From GCA-003244245 sp050700055 (GTDB lineage: Bacteria > Actinomycetota > Actinomycetes > Mycobacteriales > Pseudonocardiaceae): a DNA stretch of 64,000 bases. Position 1 is the first letter of the stretch. Every line of letters starts with the position of its first letter. Positions 33,840 to 41,607 of this stretch are shown in pieces. The position numbers were made by a program, and so were the translations under genes. The stretch spans positions 13,273 through 77,272 of the forward strand of contig JBOHGE010000027.1 in NCBI GenBank assembly GCA_050700055.1, in the 5' to 3' direction. Below the pieces are notes generated by a model, which saw only the letters and a list, made by a program, of their open reading frames with translations, ran no database searches and was not told the DNA's origin.

Positions 33840-34080
33840 CTCCCAGGTGCAGTTCGAAGCCCCGGCCTGTCAGCTGGAGCACCGGCACAGCGCGGACAGT
33901 CCCGTCCACGTCCACAACGACGACCTCGACCGCGTACAGGTGATCGATACTCAGGCCGTACTAGCGGGACAGCAACCCGAATCCGCCGCCACAGAAGTGT
34001 CCACCGGCGGCGACGGTATAGCAGACACCCGCGGGCAGGCAGAAATACCGCTTACCTTGGGGCAAGTATATAGCTTTATA
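33840..34080 (-). pseudogene. Fragment of a second BBE-type FAD oxidase
   Basis: The minus strand reads LPAGVCYTVAAGGHFCGGGF, then LLSR, an in-frame TAG near 33962, and YGLSIDHLYAVEVVVVDVDG. This is the flavin-cysteinyl and adjacent region of a BBE-type oxidase. It parallels ICYSVGVGGHVSGGGWG in the intact gene at 28545-30233. The N-terminal and C-terminal parts are missing. It lies in the divergent gap between the leftward and rightward operons, so the true promoter region spans or lies outside it (34080-34265). Confidence 0.65.
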
Positions 34081-34265
34081 GCGGCGAACATCGTTTCTAT
34101 CGACGATCGGTCTGATGTTTCCCGGCGCACGTCGTTCCCGGCGTCGCGCAACGATGCCCGGCGGGCGATTTCGGCGCAACATGTGGAGTGTGTCCGTCAT
34201 CGGCTGCCGGTAGCATCGCAGGGGCGTGCCGTGACCGTGCGATAAACAGAGTGCGAGGTATTCCT

Positions 34266-35948
34266 ATGTTCCTGTTCGACACGCACCGGTCCGTGGCGCA
34301 GCGCCTGCGTCTTTCCATGGATCGGGATCTGGGCGCGGGAAATATCTTTTGGCAGGCCTGCCGGGTCGCCGACGATCTGGATCGCCCGATCCTGTTCCAG
34401 CCACGAGGAGCTGCGCCGATCGACGATATCCAGGAATACTCACTGTCGGAGTTGCGGTCACGGGTCGTGCGTTATGCGAACTGGTACTCCACACATGGCG
34501 TCGGGCCGTCGTCGCGGGTCGGGGTCTACACCGCCAGCGGCCTGCATGGGCTGCTGCACCACTTCGCGATCACCAGCATCGGTGCGGTGACCGTTCTGGC
34601 CAACCCGAAGATGGCGCCCGACATGGCCACCCGGTACTTCCGCCGCACGCGGGTGAACGCGATCATCGGCGATGCGGATCGGGTAGCCGCGTACTCGGCT
34701 GCCGGCGCGACCGCCGAGCTGACAGCCGTGGTCGACGAGATCGATCACGAGGCCCCGCCGTCGAGCGCAACGGCGCCCGAGCACGCCTACCGGCACGCGC
34801 CTGACGACGTGATCCTGATCTCACACTCATCGGGCACCACCGGCGTGCCCAAACCGACCGTGTTCGCCCACCGGGGTTTCTTCGTCGGCAAGCGGGAAAG
34901 GTTGTGGAATTTCCCGTCGCGGCGTGGCGACCGGATGCTCACCGCGCTGCCACATAGCCACTCGGCCGGGATCAGCTATCTGAGCCTGGCACTCATGCTC
35001 GGCCTGCCGACGCTGATGATCGATGAGGCGACCGGCGCCGGCGTCGCCTCCGCGATGAACCGGTTTCACCCGACGATCGTGCTCGGGTTCCCGGTGAGCC
35101 TCGCCGAGCTGCCGATCGACCAGCTCTCCGCGGCGGCCAAGCGCGACGTGCACACCTGGATCGGGATGGGCGACGCGTCGCACGAAGCCCACATCAGGCC
35201 GCTGACCCAGCTCGGCCGCAGGCACCACGGCCAGACGTGGTTGGCGGGCTCGACCTATATCGACGGGCTCGGCTCCTCGGAGATGGGCATGGTGCTGTTC
35301 AAGATCGCCCACACTCCGGAGACGGCGCACTATGGCCGCATGATCGGCAAGCCGGTCGGTGTGGTGCGTGAGGCGGCCGTACTCGACGAGCACGGCCGCC
35401 CCTTGCCCGCGGGCAGAGCGGGCCTGCTCGGTGTGCGCACCCCGAGCGTGACCCCTGGATACTGGGAGGAGCCGGAGCTGACGGAAAAGGCTCGCCGCGG
35501 CGGCTACTTCCTGACCGGCGACGTGGTCCGACGCGACGAGGACGGTAACTTCTACCATCTCGACCGCACCCCGGACGTGATCACCACCGTCGACGGGCCG
35601 GTGTACAGCCTGCCCATCGAGGAAATCGTGCTCACCGTGACCGGTGCGTTGGACACCGCGGTCGTCGCCGTCGGAGACCCCGATCATCCCTCAACGGCGC
35701 GCCCGATCGCGGTCGCGTTGTTCAAGGACCACACCCCACCTCCGGCCGAGGAACTGCTGGCACGGTGTAATGCCGCGCTCGAGCGCGCGGGGCTCTGCCC
35801 GCTTCGAGCCCTCGTCGTGGCCGCCGACCGAAGCGAGCTGCCGGTCGGCGTGACCGGCAAGGTGCTCAAGCGGGTGCTGCGCGAGCGCCACCACGACCTG
35901 CTACATGAGCACAGTGCTGGGCCCGGCGTCGCGCTCACCTCAGGTTGA
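34266..35948 (+). CDS. Adenylate-forming enzyme (acyl-CoA ligase/AMP-binding), full length
   Basis: From ATG 34266 (GAGG seven bases upstream) a 560-residue protein with the whole adenylation fold. It has VILISHSSGTTGVPKPTVFA, DGLGSSEMGMVLFK, the hinge GYFLTGDVVRRDEDGNFYHLDR, and the C-terminal lysine region VGVTGKVLKRVLRE. The linker carries the GRP-PAGRAGLLGVRTPS pattern of CoA ligases. It would activate a carboxylic acid as AMP ester, perhaps the benzoate precursor. It may replace the truncated adenylating enzyme at 23304-24497. It is followed with overlap by a methyltransferase. Confidence 0.88.
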   Translation: MFLFDTHRSVAQRLRLSMDRDLGAGNIFWQACRVADDLDRPILFQPRGAAPIDDIQEYSLSELRSRVVRYANWYSTHGVGPSSRVGVYTASGLHGLLHHFAITSIGAVTVLANPKMAPDMATRYFRRTRVNAIIGDADRVAAYSAAGATAELTAVVDEIDHEAPPSSATAPEHAYRHAPDDVILISHSSGTTGVPKPTVFAHRGFFVGKRERLWNFPSRRGDRMLTALPHSHSAGISYLSLALMLGLPTLMIDEATGAGVASAMNRFHPTIVLGFPVSLAELPIDQLSAAAKRDVHTWIGMGDASHEAHIRPLTQLGRRHHGQTWLAGSTYIDGLGSSEMGMVLFKIAHTPETAHYGRMIGKPVGVVREAAVLDEHGRPLPAGRAGLLGVRTPSVTPGYWEEPELTEKARRGGYFLTGDVVRRDEDGNFYHLDRTPDVITTVDGPVYSLPIEEIVLTVTGALDTAVVAVGDPDHPSTARPIAVALFKDHTPPPAEELLARCNAALERAGLCPLRALVVAADRSELPVGVTGKVLKRVLRERHHDLLHEHSAGPGVALTSG

Positions 35949-37032
35949 CCCGTGTCACCCGGCCGGAAGGATTCCCGTCATCACCACTGACCCGCGCCTC
36001 ACCACTGACGAGCGCCTCGCAGCCGGAGGGAACGGCGCCGCCCGGGCGATCGTGGACATCATCACTGGCACCTGGCGGGCGCAGGCCCTGCATGCCGCGG
36101 TGGCGTTGGGTATTCCCGACCACATCGCGGCCGGGCACACCGGCACGGCCGAGTTGGCGGTGCAGACCGGAGCCACCGAGGACGGCGTCGAACGGCTGAT
36201 GAGACTGCTGGTCTCGATGGGGGTGTTCGGCCGCGACCACTGCGGGTACCGGCCGACCGAGGTCAGCGAGCTGTTGCGGGCCGGGGTGCCTGGTTCCCTG
36301 CGCGACATGGTCCAGATCTATGGCGAGGAGTTCCACCGGGCGTGGGGCTCGTTCGGGCACGCGATCGTCACCGGACGTTCCGGTTTCGAGGACGCGTTCG
36401 GCTGTCGGCTCAGCGAGTACCTGGCCGGCCAGCCGGCAGCGAGCGAGAAGTTCCTGCGCGCGATGAACGCGGGTAGTGCGTTCTTCGCCGAGGTTCCCGC
36501 CGTGTTCGACTTCCGCCGGTGTGCCACCGTGGTCGATGTCGCCGGCGGCAGCGGGGCACTGCTGGCCACCGTGCTGCGCGCCAGCCCGGCCACCCACGGC
36601 GTGCTGTTCGACCTTCCCCATGCCACACTCATCGCAGGCAAGCACCTCGGCGACGCGTTCCCGGCGGACCGATTCGATGTGCTGACGGGTGACATGTTCG
36701 AGGCGGTGCCGCCAGGCGGCGACGCGTATCTGCTCTCCCGTGTCCTGCAGGACTGGGACGACCGCACCTGCATCACGCTGCTGTCCCACTGCCGAGACGC
36801 CATGTCCGACTCGGCACGGCTGCTGATCCTCGAACGGGTCATTCCCGACGACGACTCGCTCAGTGCGGCTCGGCAGTTACCTCTGCTGTGGGATCTGCAC
36901 CTGCTGACCATGACGGGAGGCAGGCAGCGGACCCTCCACGGTTACCGGTCGATACTCGGTAGTGCCGGGTTGCGCCTGGAAACGGTGCACTCCCTGCCGC
37001 TGGAGACAAACCTGCTGGTTGCCGCATGCTGA
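35905..37032 (+). CDS. O-methyltransferase (plant-type/family 2, dimeric)
   Basis: A protein of up to 375 residues. The winged-helix dimerisation domain (AIVDIITGTWRAQALHAAVA, GVERLMRLLVSMGVFGRDH) precedes the SAM domain: VVDVAGGSGALLATVLRA, then DRFDVLTGDMF, LLSRVLQDWDDRTCITLLSH and ILERVIPDD. Antibiotic O-methyltransferases such as those acting on aromatic polyketides have this form. ATG 35905 overlaps the ligase gene by 44 bases and is the only standard in-frame start before the conserved part, but no good ribosome site precedes it. The gap to ogt, 37033-37153, holds no gene. Confidence 0.88.
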   Translation: MSTVLGPASRSPQVDPCHPAGRIPVITTDPRLTTDERLAAGGNGAARAIVDIITGTWRAQALHAAVALGIPDHIAAGHTGTAELAVQTGATEDGVERLMRLLVSMGVFGRDHCGYRPTEVSELLRAGVPGSLRDMVQIYGEEFHRAWGSFGHAIVTGRSGFEDAFGCRLSEYLAGQPAASEKFLRAMNAGSAFFAEVPAVFDFRRCATVVDVAGGSGALLATVLRASPATHGVLFDLPHATLIAGKHLGDAFPADRFDVLTGDMFEAVPPGGDAYLLSRVLQDWDDRTCITLLSHCRDAMSDSARLLILERVIPDDDSLSAARQLPLLWDLHLLTMTGGRQRTLHGYRSILGSAGLRLETVHSLPLETNLLVAAC

Positions 37033-37153
37033 GCAGGCCGGACGAGGACTTCACCGGCGGTGAGAGCGTCTTCGTGCCGTCGGTACCCACCGTATGCTCC
37101 AGGAGTTGCGCTGAGCACCACCGATCCGTCCGATCCAACCAGCTGGTACCTGG

Positions 37154-37660
37154 CTACCAGATCAAGTCCAGCTGAGGGATCTGGTCAGCGGTCTCGATGT
37201 CGAGCAGCCTGCGCTTGACCGAGAGGCCGCCCGCGTAGCCGACCAGCGCACCGTCGGACCCGACGACTCGATGGCACGGCACGACGACGAGCACCGGGTT
37301 GAGCGCCATCGCCCGGCCCACAGCGCGTGCCGCGGTCCGCGGCAACCCCAACCGCTCAGCGAGCCCCCCATAGGTCACCGTCGAGCCGTAGCGGACTGCA
37401 CGCACTCCGTCAAGCACGGTCCGGTCGAAGGGCTGCGCGAAACGCAGATCGACCGGCACGGTGAACTCCCGCGAGCAGCCCACGAAGTACTCGTCCAGCT
37501 CGCGGCGAGCCAGATCCAGGTGCGGTGAGCCCGACTCCGCCTGCACCGCAGGGTGGCGCCGGGCGATCGAGGCGAGCTCGTCGAACGAGCAGATCGCCAG
37601 CCCGGTCGTGGTGGCCGCCAGCGTCACTGTGCCGACTGCCGTGTCGTGTGAGAGCAGCAT
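37154..37660 (-). CDS. ogt: Methylated-DNA-protein cysteine methyltransferase (Ogt)
   Basis: A 168-residue alkyltransferase that repairs O6-alkylguanine by moving the alkyl group to its own cysteine. It has the asparagine-hinge and helix-turn-helix region (TYGGLAERLGLPRTAARAVG) and the active site LVVVPCHRVVGSDGALVGYA, followed by KRRLLDIE. It lies four bases after alkB in the sigma-led operon. It is a second, free-standing copy besides the Ogt-Ada fusion. Confidence 0.93.
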   Translation of the reverse strand: MLLSHDTAVGTVTLAATTTGLAICSFDELASIARRHPAVQAESGSPHLDLARRELDEYFVGCSREFTVPVDLRFAQPFDRTVLDGVRAVRYGSTVTYGGLAERLGLPRTAARAVGRAMALNPVLVVVPCHRVVGSDGALVGYAGGLSVKRRLLDIETADQIPQLDLIW

Positions 37661-37664
37661 GTTC

Positions 37665-38330
37665 TCAGCCCATTCCCGACGTGCCGACGTCTGGCATGCT
37701 CATACCTGACATCCGCAGCGTGATGTTGAGCCGGCCCGACGCCAGCCCGATGTCCTGCTCGCAGGAACCCGGATAGATCTTGGGAACCCCGTGATAAGTC
37801 AGCCGTGACGGACCACCGAACACGAACAGGTCGCCGGAGGCCAGGGTGAGATCCGTCCACGGTTTGTTGCGGTTCTCGGTGTTGCCGAAGCGGAACAGGC
37901 AGCTGTCGCCGAGACTCAGCGACACGACCGGGGCCAAGCTGCGCTCGTCCTTGTCCTGGTGCATGCCCAGCTTTGCCACGTCGTTGTAGAAGTTGACCAG
38001 CGCAACGTCCGGTCGGTATCCGTCAGCCGACCCGTAAGCCTCGGTCACAGCCGCAGCGCCCAACTCGGCCAGCCAATCGGGGAAAGGGGTGACCGGGGTG
38101 CCGTCGTCGGTGATCCGCGAGTACCGGTACGGCGTCCAGTGCCAGCCGAGACACACCATGCGCACTGACATCACCGCGCCGCTGGGCAGCGTGGTGGCGC
38201 GCATCCCGGCCGGCATCCGCGCCCAGTCACGGCACGCGGTAACCAGGTTTCGCTGCTGATCCAGATCGAGCCACCCGGGCACATGCACCGTTGCGGGACG
38301 GATCTCGATGCGGGGCCGAGGAATCAGCAT
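37665..38330 (-). CDS. alkB: AlkB-type DNA/RNA dealkylating dioxygenase
   Basis: From ATG 38330 a 221-residue Fe(II)/2-oxoglutarate dioxygenase close in length to E. coli AlkB. It has ATLPSGAVMSVRMVCLGWHW, the substrate region YNDVAKLGMHQDKDE (His and Asp metal ligands), LSLGDSCLFRFG, RLTYHGVPKI (second His) and RLNITLRMSG (2-oxoglutarate arginine). It oxidatively removes methyl from 1-methyladenine and 3-methylcytosine. The longer frame to 38567 overlaps the upstream gene and is unlikely. It sits in the ECF sigma-Ogt/Ada-AlkB-Ogt operon. Confidence 0.93.
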   Translation of the reverse strand: MLIPRPRIEIRPATVHVPGWLDLDQQRNLVTACRDWARMPAGMRATTLPSGAVMSVRMVCLGWHWTPYRYSRITDDGTPVTPFPDWLAELGAAAVTEAYGSADGYRPDVALVNFYNDVAKLGMHQDKDERSLAPVVSLSLGDSCLFRFGNTENRNKPWTDLTLASGDLFVFGGPSRLTYHGVPKIYPGSCEQDIGLASGRLNITLRMSGMSMPDVGTSGMG

Positions 38331-38364
38331 GGCGGAGCAGCCGGCTCGGCTGGCGTCGGCCTGG

Positions 38365-39141
38365 TCACGCCGGCTCCGCGACGGCGGGCCGGCATCGCTT
38401 GCACGGGCGATAGCCGGCACTCGCCGCCTGATCGATGGTGCGGAATCCGCGCCGGTGCTCACGGGTGATCCGCCGGGCGTCCGAGCACGTCGGGAAACAC
38501 ACGATGCCGGTGGTTTTGCTGCCGAGGTAGTACACGTTGTCCTTCGCCAGCGCATGCACCTCGTCAAGGTTGACCTTCTCCGCCCGCAACAGCCGCTCCT
38601 TCATCTCAGCTCCGAAGAGGTAGTCACCCAGCTCACCAGTCGATGTGGTCACCCGATGGCAGGGGACCAACACCGGAACGGGATTACGCCGCAAGGCGGT
38701 GCCGACGGCCCGCACCGCGGACGGACGCCCGATCTCACGGGCCAGCCATCCGTAGGGGCGGGTCTGGCCCACCGGAATCCGGCGGGTCGCTTCCAGCGTG
38801 TCGCGCTCCAGTGCAGTGAGCCCACGCAGATCCAACCGCAAGGTCTGGCTCGATCGGCCACGTAAGGTCGGCAAGAGCCCGGCGGGTGGCCGGGTGGCCT
38901 TGCGCAACGGTCGTCCGAACCGTTCCCGGTACTCCCGTAAGAACTCAGCGTCGTCACCGTGCACGGACTCGGCAGTACGCACAAAGTTGACGCCGTGGTC
39001 GGTGAATGCGACGTACAACTCGCCGGCGGGCCCGGAAACAGTGACCCAGCTGGCGAAGACCATATTCACCACACGGCGTGGCGGATCACTGGACAGTGCG
39101 CGCAGAGCGCTGATGAGCGGGTCATTGTTGTCGGCGGTCAT
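38365..39141 (-). CDS. Ogt-Ada fusion: alkyltransferase with C-terminal phosphotriester Zn domain
   Basis: A 258-residue protein with Ada parts in reversed order. Residues about 40-190 form the O6-alkylguanine transferase with REIGRPSAVRAVGTALRRN and VLVPCHRVTTSTGELGDYLF. Residues about 195-258 form the Ada N-terminal type zinc domain with four cysteines (TTGIVCFPTCSDAR, then GYRPCKRCRPA). The phosphotriester-accepting Cys is present. The AraC DNA-binding part of Ada is absent. ATG 39141 overlaps the sigma factor stop (ATGA), so an ECF sigma factor may take over the transcriptional role. Both repair active sites look functional. Confidence 0.85.
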   Translation of the reverse strand: MTADNNDPLISALRALSSDPPRRVVNMVFASWVTVSGPAGELYVAFTDHGVNFVRTAESVHGDDAEFLREYRERFGRPLRKATRPPAGLLPTLRGRSSQTLRLDLRGLTALERDTLEATRRIPVGQTRPYGWLAREIGRPSAVRAVGTALRRNPVPVLVPCHRVTTSTGELGDYLFGAEMKERLLRAEKVNLDEVHALAKDNVYYLGSKTTGIVCFPTCSDARRITREHRRGFRTIDQAASAGYRPCKRCRPAVAEPA

Positions 39142-39767
39142 CGCAGCCCCCTTTTTCCGACGAGAGCGGGCTCGCTCGACAGCGGGACTGCGCCATAAAG
39201 TGTGCGCAGTTTGCTCAGCCCACGCGACACGTGGGACTTGGCCGTGCCCTCCGGGCATCTCAGGACCGCGGCGACCTCGACCATGGGCAACCCGACGACG
39301 TGGCGCAGCACCACGGCGACCCGTTGGGCCACCGGCAGCTGCGCAACCAGCCTGCCCAATTCACGTTGGCTCTCAGCGCTCTCGACGGCCTGTTCCACGT
39401 CCTGGTCGCTCGCCCGGCTGTCCGGGAGGTCGCCGATGGACACCGAGTCGGGCCTTCTACTCGCGTCTCGCAGCGAGTTACGCCAGGTGTTGAGCGTAAT
39501 GGTGAGCAGCCAAGATCGTGGACGCAGTGCCAGCACACGGCCACGGTCATAACCGCGCAACGCCCGGTAGGCACGCAGGAAGGTCTCGGCGGTGAGATCT
39601 TCTGCTTCGGAAGAGCTTCGGGTCATGCGCAGCGCAACCGAGTACACGACTCGTTCCTCGCTACGAACCAGGTCGGCAAAACCCTCATCAAGGTCGTCGG
39701 CCAGGTGGGCAAGCAGCGCCCCGGCATCTCCTGCCGGGGCCGCTGGCCCGCCAACCCGATTGTTCAT
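39138..39767 (-). CDS. ECF RNA polymerase sigma factor of the alkylation-repair operon
   Basis: A 209-residue group 4 sigma factor. Region 2 contains VYSVALRMTRSSSEAEDLTA, ETFLRAYRALRGYD and RPRSWLLTITLNTWRN. Region 4 contains LGRLVAQLPVAQRVAVVLRH and MVEVAAVLRCPEGTAKSHVS. No anti-sigma factor gene is adjacent. Instead it is translationally coupled to the Ogt-Ada fusion. It would direct transcription of the operon, perhaps its own, in response to alkylation damage. ATG 39767 lies 39 bp after the hydantoinase gene stop on the same strand. Confidence 0.9.
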   Translation of the reverse strand: MNNRVGGPAAPAGDAGALLAHLADDLDEGFADLVRSEERVVYSVALRMTRSSSEAEDLTAETFLRAYRALRGYDRGRVLALRPRSWLLTITLNTWRNSLRDASRRPDSVSIGDLPDSRASDQDVEQAVESAESQRELGRLVAQLPVAQRVAVVLRHVVGLPMVEVAAVLRCPEGTAKSHVSRGLSKLRTLYGAVPLSSEPALVGKRGLR

Positions 39768-39806
39768 GATGATTCTTAAAACACCGGACCTCAGAATCGG
39801 TTGCAG

Positions 39807-41369
39807 TTATGTGCCCGGAGCGCCCCAGCCACCGCCACCGGGGGTCTCGATGCGGATCCGGTCACCACGGCGTAGCGGCCAAGTGCCCTTACTTGGTAGC
39901 TCCACCTCGGTCCCGTCGACCCGGCGCAGCACATTGCGGCCCACCGCCCCAGAGCCCCCACCGCCGAGACCCCACGGGGGGTGCACGCGACGTTCGGACT
40001 GCACAGTCAACGTGCAGTCGGCCAACACCTCAATCTCCCGGATCAGGCCGTCACCGCCGGGATGCTTGCCGGCACCACCCGACGAGGATCGCAGCTCATA
40101 GCGCCACACCCGCAGCGGGTAGTCCAGCTCGACGGCCTCGGCGGGGGTGTTGCGGGTGTTGGTCATCCCGGTGTGCACCCCGGACATGCCGGCCCGGTGG
40201 GGGGTGGCGCCCTCGCCGCCGCCCAGCGTCTCGTAGTAGCTGAACGGCTGGTCGCCGCCGGCGCCGATGAGCAGGTTGTTCATCGTGCCCTGGCCGGCCG
40301 CCGGCACCCGCTCGGGAACCGCCTGGGCGAAGCAGCCGAGCAGGACGTCGACGATCCGCTGGCTGGTCTCGACGTTGCCGGCGGCCGTCGGCGCGGGGAA
40401 CCTCGCGTGCACCACGGAGCCTTGCGGCGCACGCACGTGCAGCGACCGGTAGCAGCCGGCGTTGGGCGGCGCGTCGGGGTCGGTGAGCATCCGGAACACG
40501 AACATCGCCGAGGACAACGTCACCGCGAACACCGCGTTGCAGTTCACCGGGATCTGCGGGTCGGTGCCGTCGAAGTCGATCGTCACCTCGTCGCCGGCGA
40601 CGGTCACCGCGGCGCGGATGGTGACTCCGGTCCCGATCTCCAGCAGATCGCAGAAGCGGTAGCAGCCGTCCGGGATCTGCCGCACAGCCGCCCGGACCCG
40701 CCGGTCGGAGTAGTCGCAGACGGCCGCCATCGCCTGGGGTAACCGCTGCGGTCCGCTGCGGCCGGCCAGCTCCCGCAACCGCCGGGCGCCGACGTGGTTG
40801 GCCGCGAACTGCGCCCGCAGGTCACCCCGGCGCTCACCCGGGGTCCGCGAGTTCGCCGCGATCAGCCGCAGCACATCGTCGCGTTCCCCGCCGGCGTCGG
40901 CGATCAGGATGGGCGGGATCCGCAGTCCCTCCATCGCGATATCGGTGGCGCCGGCCGGCATCGACCCCGGTGCTGCCCCACCGACATCGGCGTGATGCGC
41001 GCGGTTGGCCACGTAGCCGAGCAGCTGATCACCCTCCGAAGAGCCCACCGCGGCGACGATCGTCAGGTCCGGCAGATGGGTGCCGCCCAGGTAGGGGTCG
41101 TTGACGCAGACCTGCTGCCCGGGCTTCAGCGGTCCGTAGGTGTCGAGCACGGCGCGGACGCTGGCCGGCATGGCGCCCAGGTGCACCGGGATGTGCTCGG
41201 CTTGGGCGACCAGCTGCCCGTCGGGGTCGAACACCGCGGCCGAGCAGTCGGCGCGCTCCTTGATGTTCGGCGAGTACGCCGCGCGCCGCAACGCCACACC
41301 CATCTCCTCGGCGACCCCGGCCAACGCATGCCGGAACACCTCCAGCTCCACCCCGGAAAGCTCAGCCAT
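39807..41369 (-). CDS. Hydantoinase B/5-oxoprolinase-family subunit (HyuB-like)
   Basis: From ATG 41369 a 520-residue protein of the HyuB family. It has ALRRAAYSPNIKERADCSAA, EHIPVHLGAMPASV, NDPYLGGTHLPDLTIVAAV and the C-terminal glycine-rich end IETPGGGGWGAPG. HyuA and HyuB together hydrolyse hydantoins or 5-oxoproline with ATP. No hyuA gene is next to it in the window, which is unusual. A longer frame upstream overlaps the divergent gene at 41608 and is rejected. GTG 41375 is an alternative start. The gap 41370-41607 shows no gene. Confidence 0.88.
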   Translation of the reverse strand: MAELSGVELEVFRHALAGVAEEMGVALRRAAYSPNIKERADCSAAVFDPDGQLVAQAEHIPVHLGAMPASVRAVLDTYGPLKPGQQVCVNDPYLGGTHLPDLTIVAAVGSSEGDQLLGYVANRAHHADVGGAAPGSMPAGATDIAMEGLRIPPILIADAGGERDDVLRLIAANSRTPGERRGDLRAQFAANHVGARRLRELAGRSGPQRLPQAMAAVCDYSDRRVRAAVRQIPDGCYRFCDLLEIGTGVTIRAAVTVAGDEVTIDFDGTDPQIPVNCNAVFAVTLSSAMFVFRMLTDPDAPPNAGCYRSLHVRAPQGSVVHARFPAPTAAGNVETSQRIVDVLLGCFAQAVPERVPAAGQGTMNNLLIGAGGDQPFSYYETLGGGEGATPHRAGMSGVHTGMTNTRNTPAEAVELDYPLRVWRYELRSSSGGAGKHPGGDGLIREIEVLADCTLTVQSERRVHPPWGLGGGGSGAVGRNVLRRVDGTEVELPSKGTWPLRRGDRIRIETPGGGGWGAPGT

Positions 41370-41607
41370 GTGCACTGAGTACCACGTTCGTTGAGCAGGA
41401 CCATGCAGGCCAGGCTTGCGCTGATGACCGTGAGTACTCGCTGCAGATGGCGGAGGTCGGCGCCGTTGCGAGTGGCCAGAAAGAATCCGTGGCGCACGGC
41501 GGTGGCCGCGATCAGGTGGATCTCGGCCACCGCCCACGGCGCTGTGCCGTCCGCTGCTATCTTGCGCCGGCGCCAGTAGCCGGCAGAACGTCATAAGGAA
41601 CCGCCCC

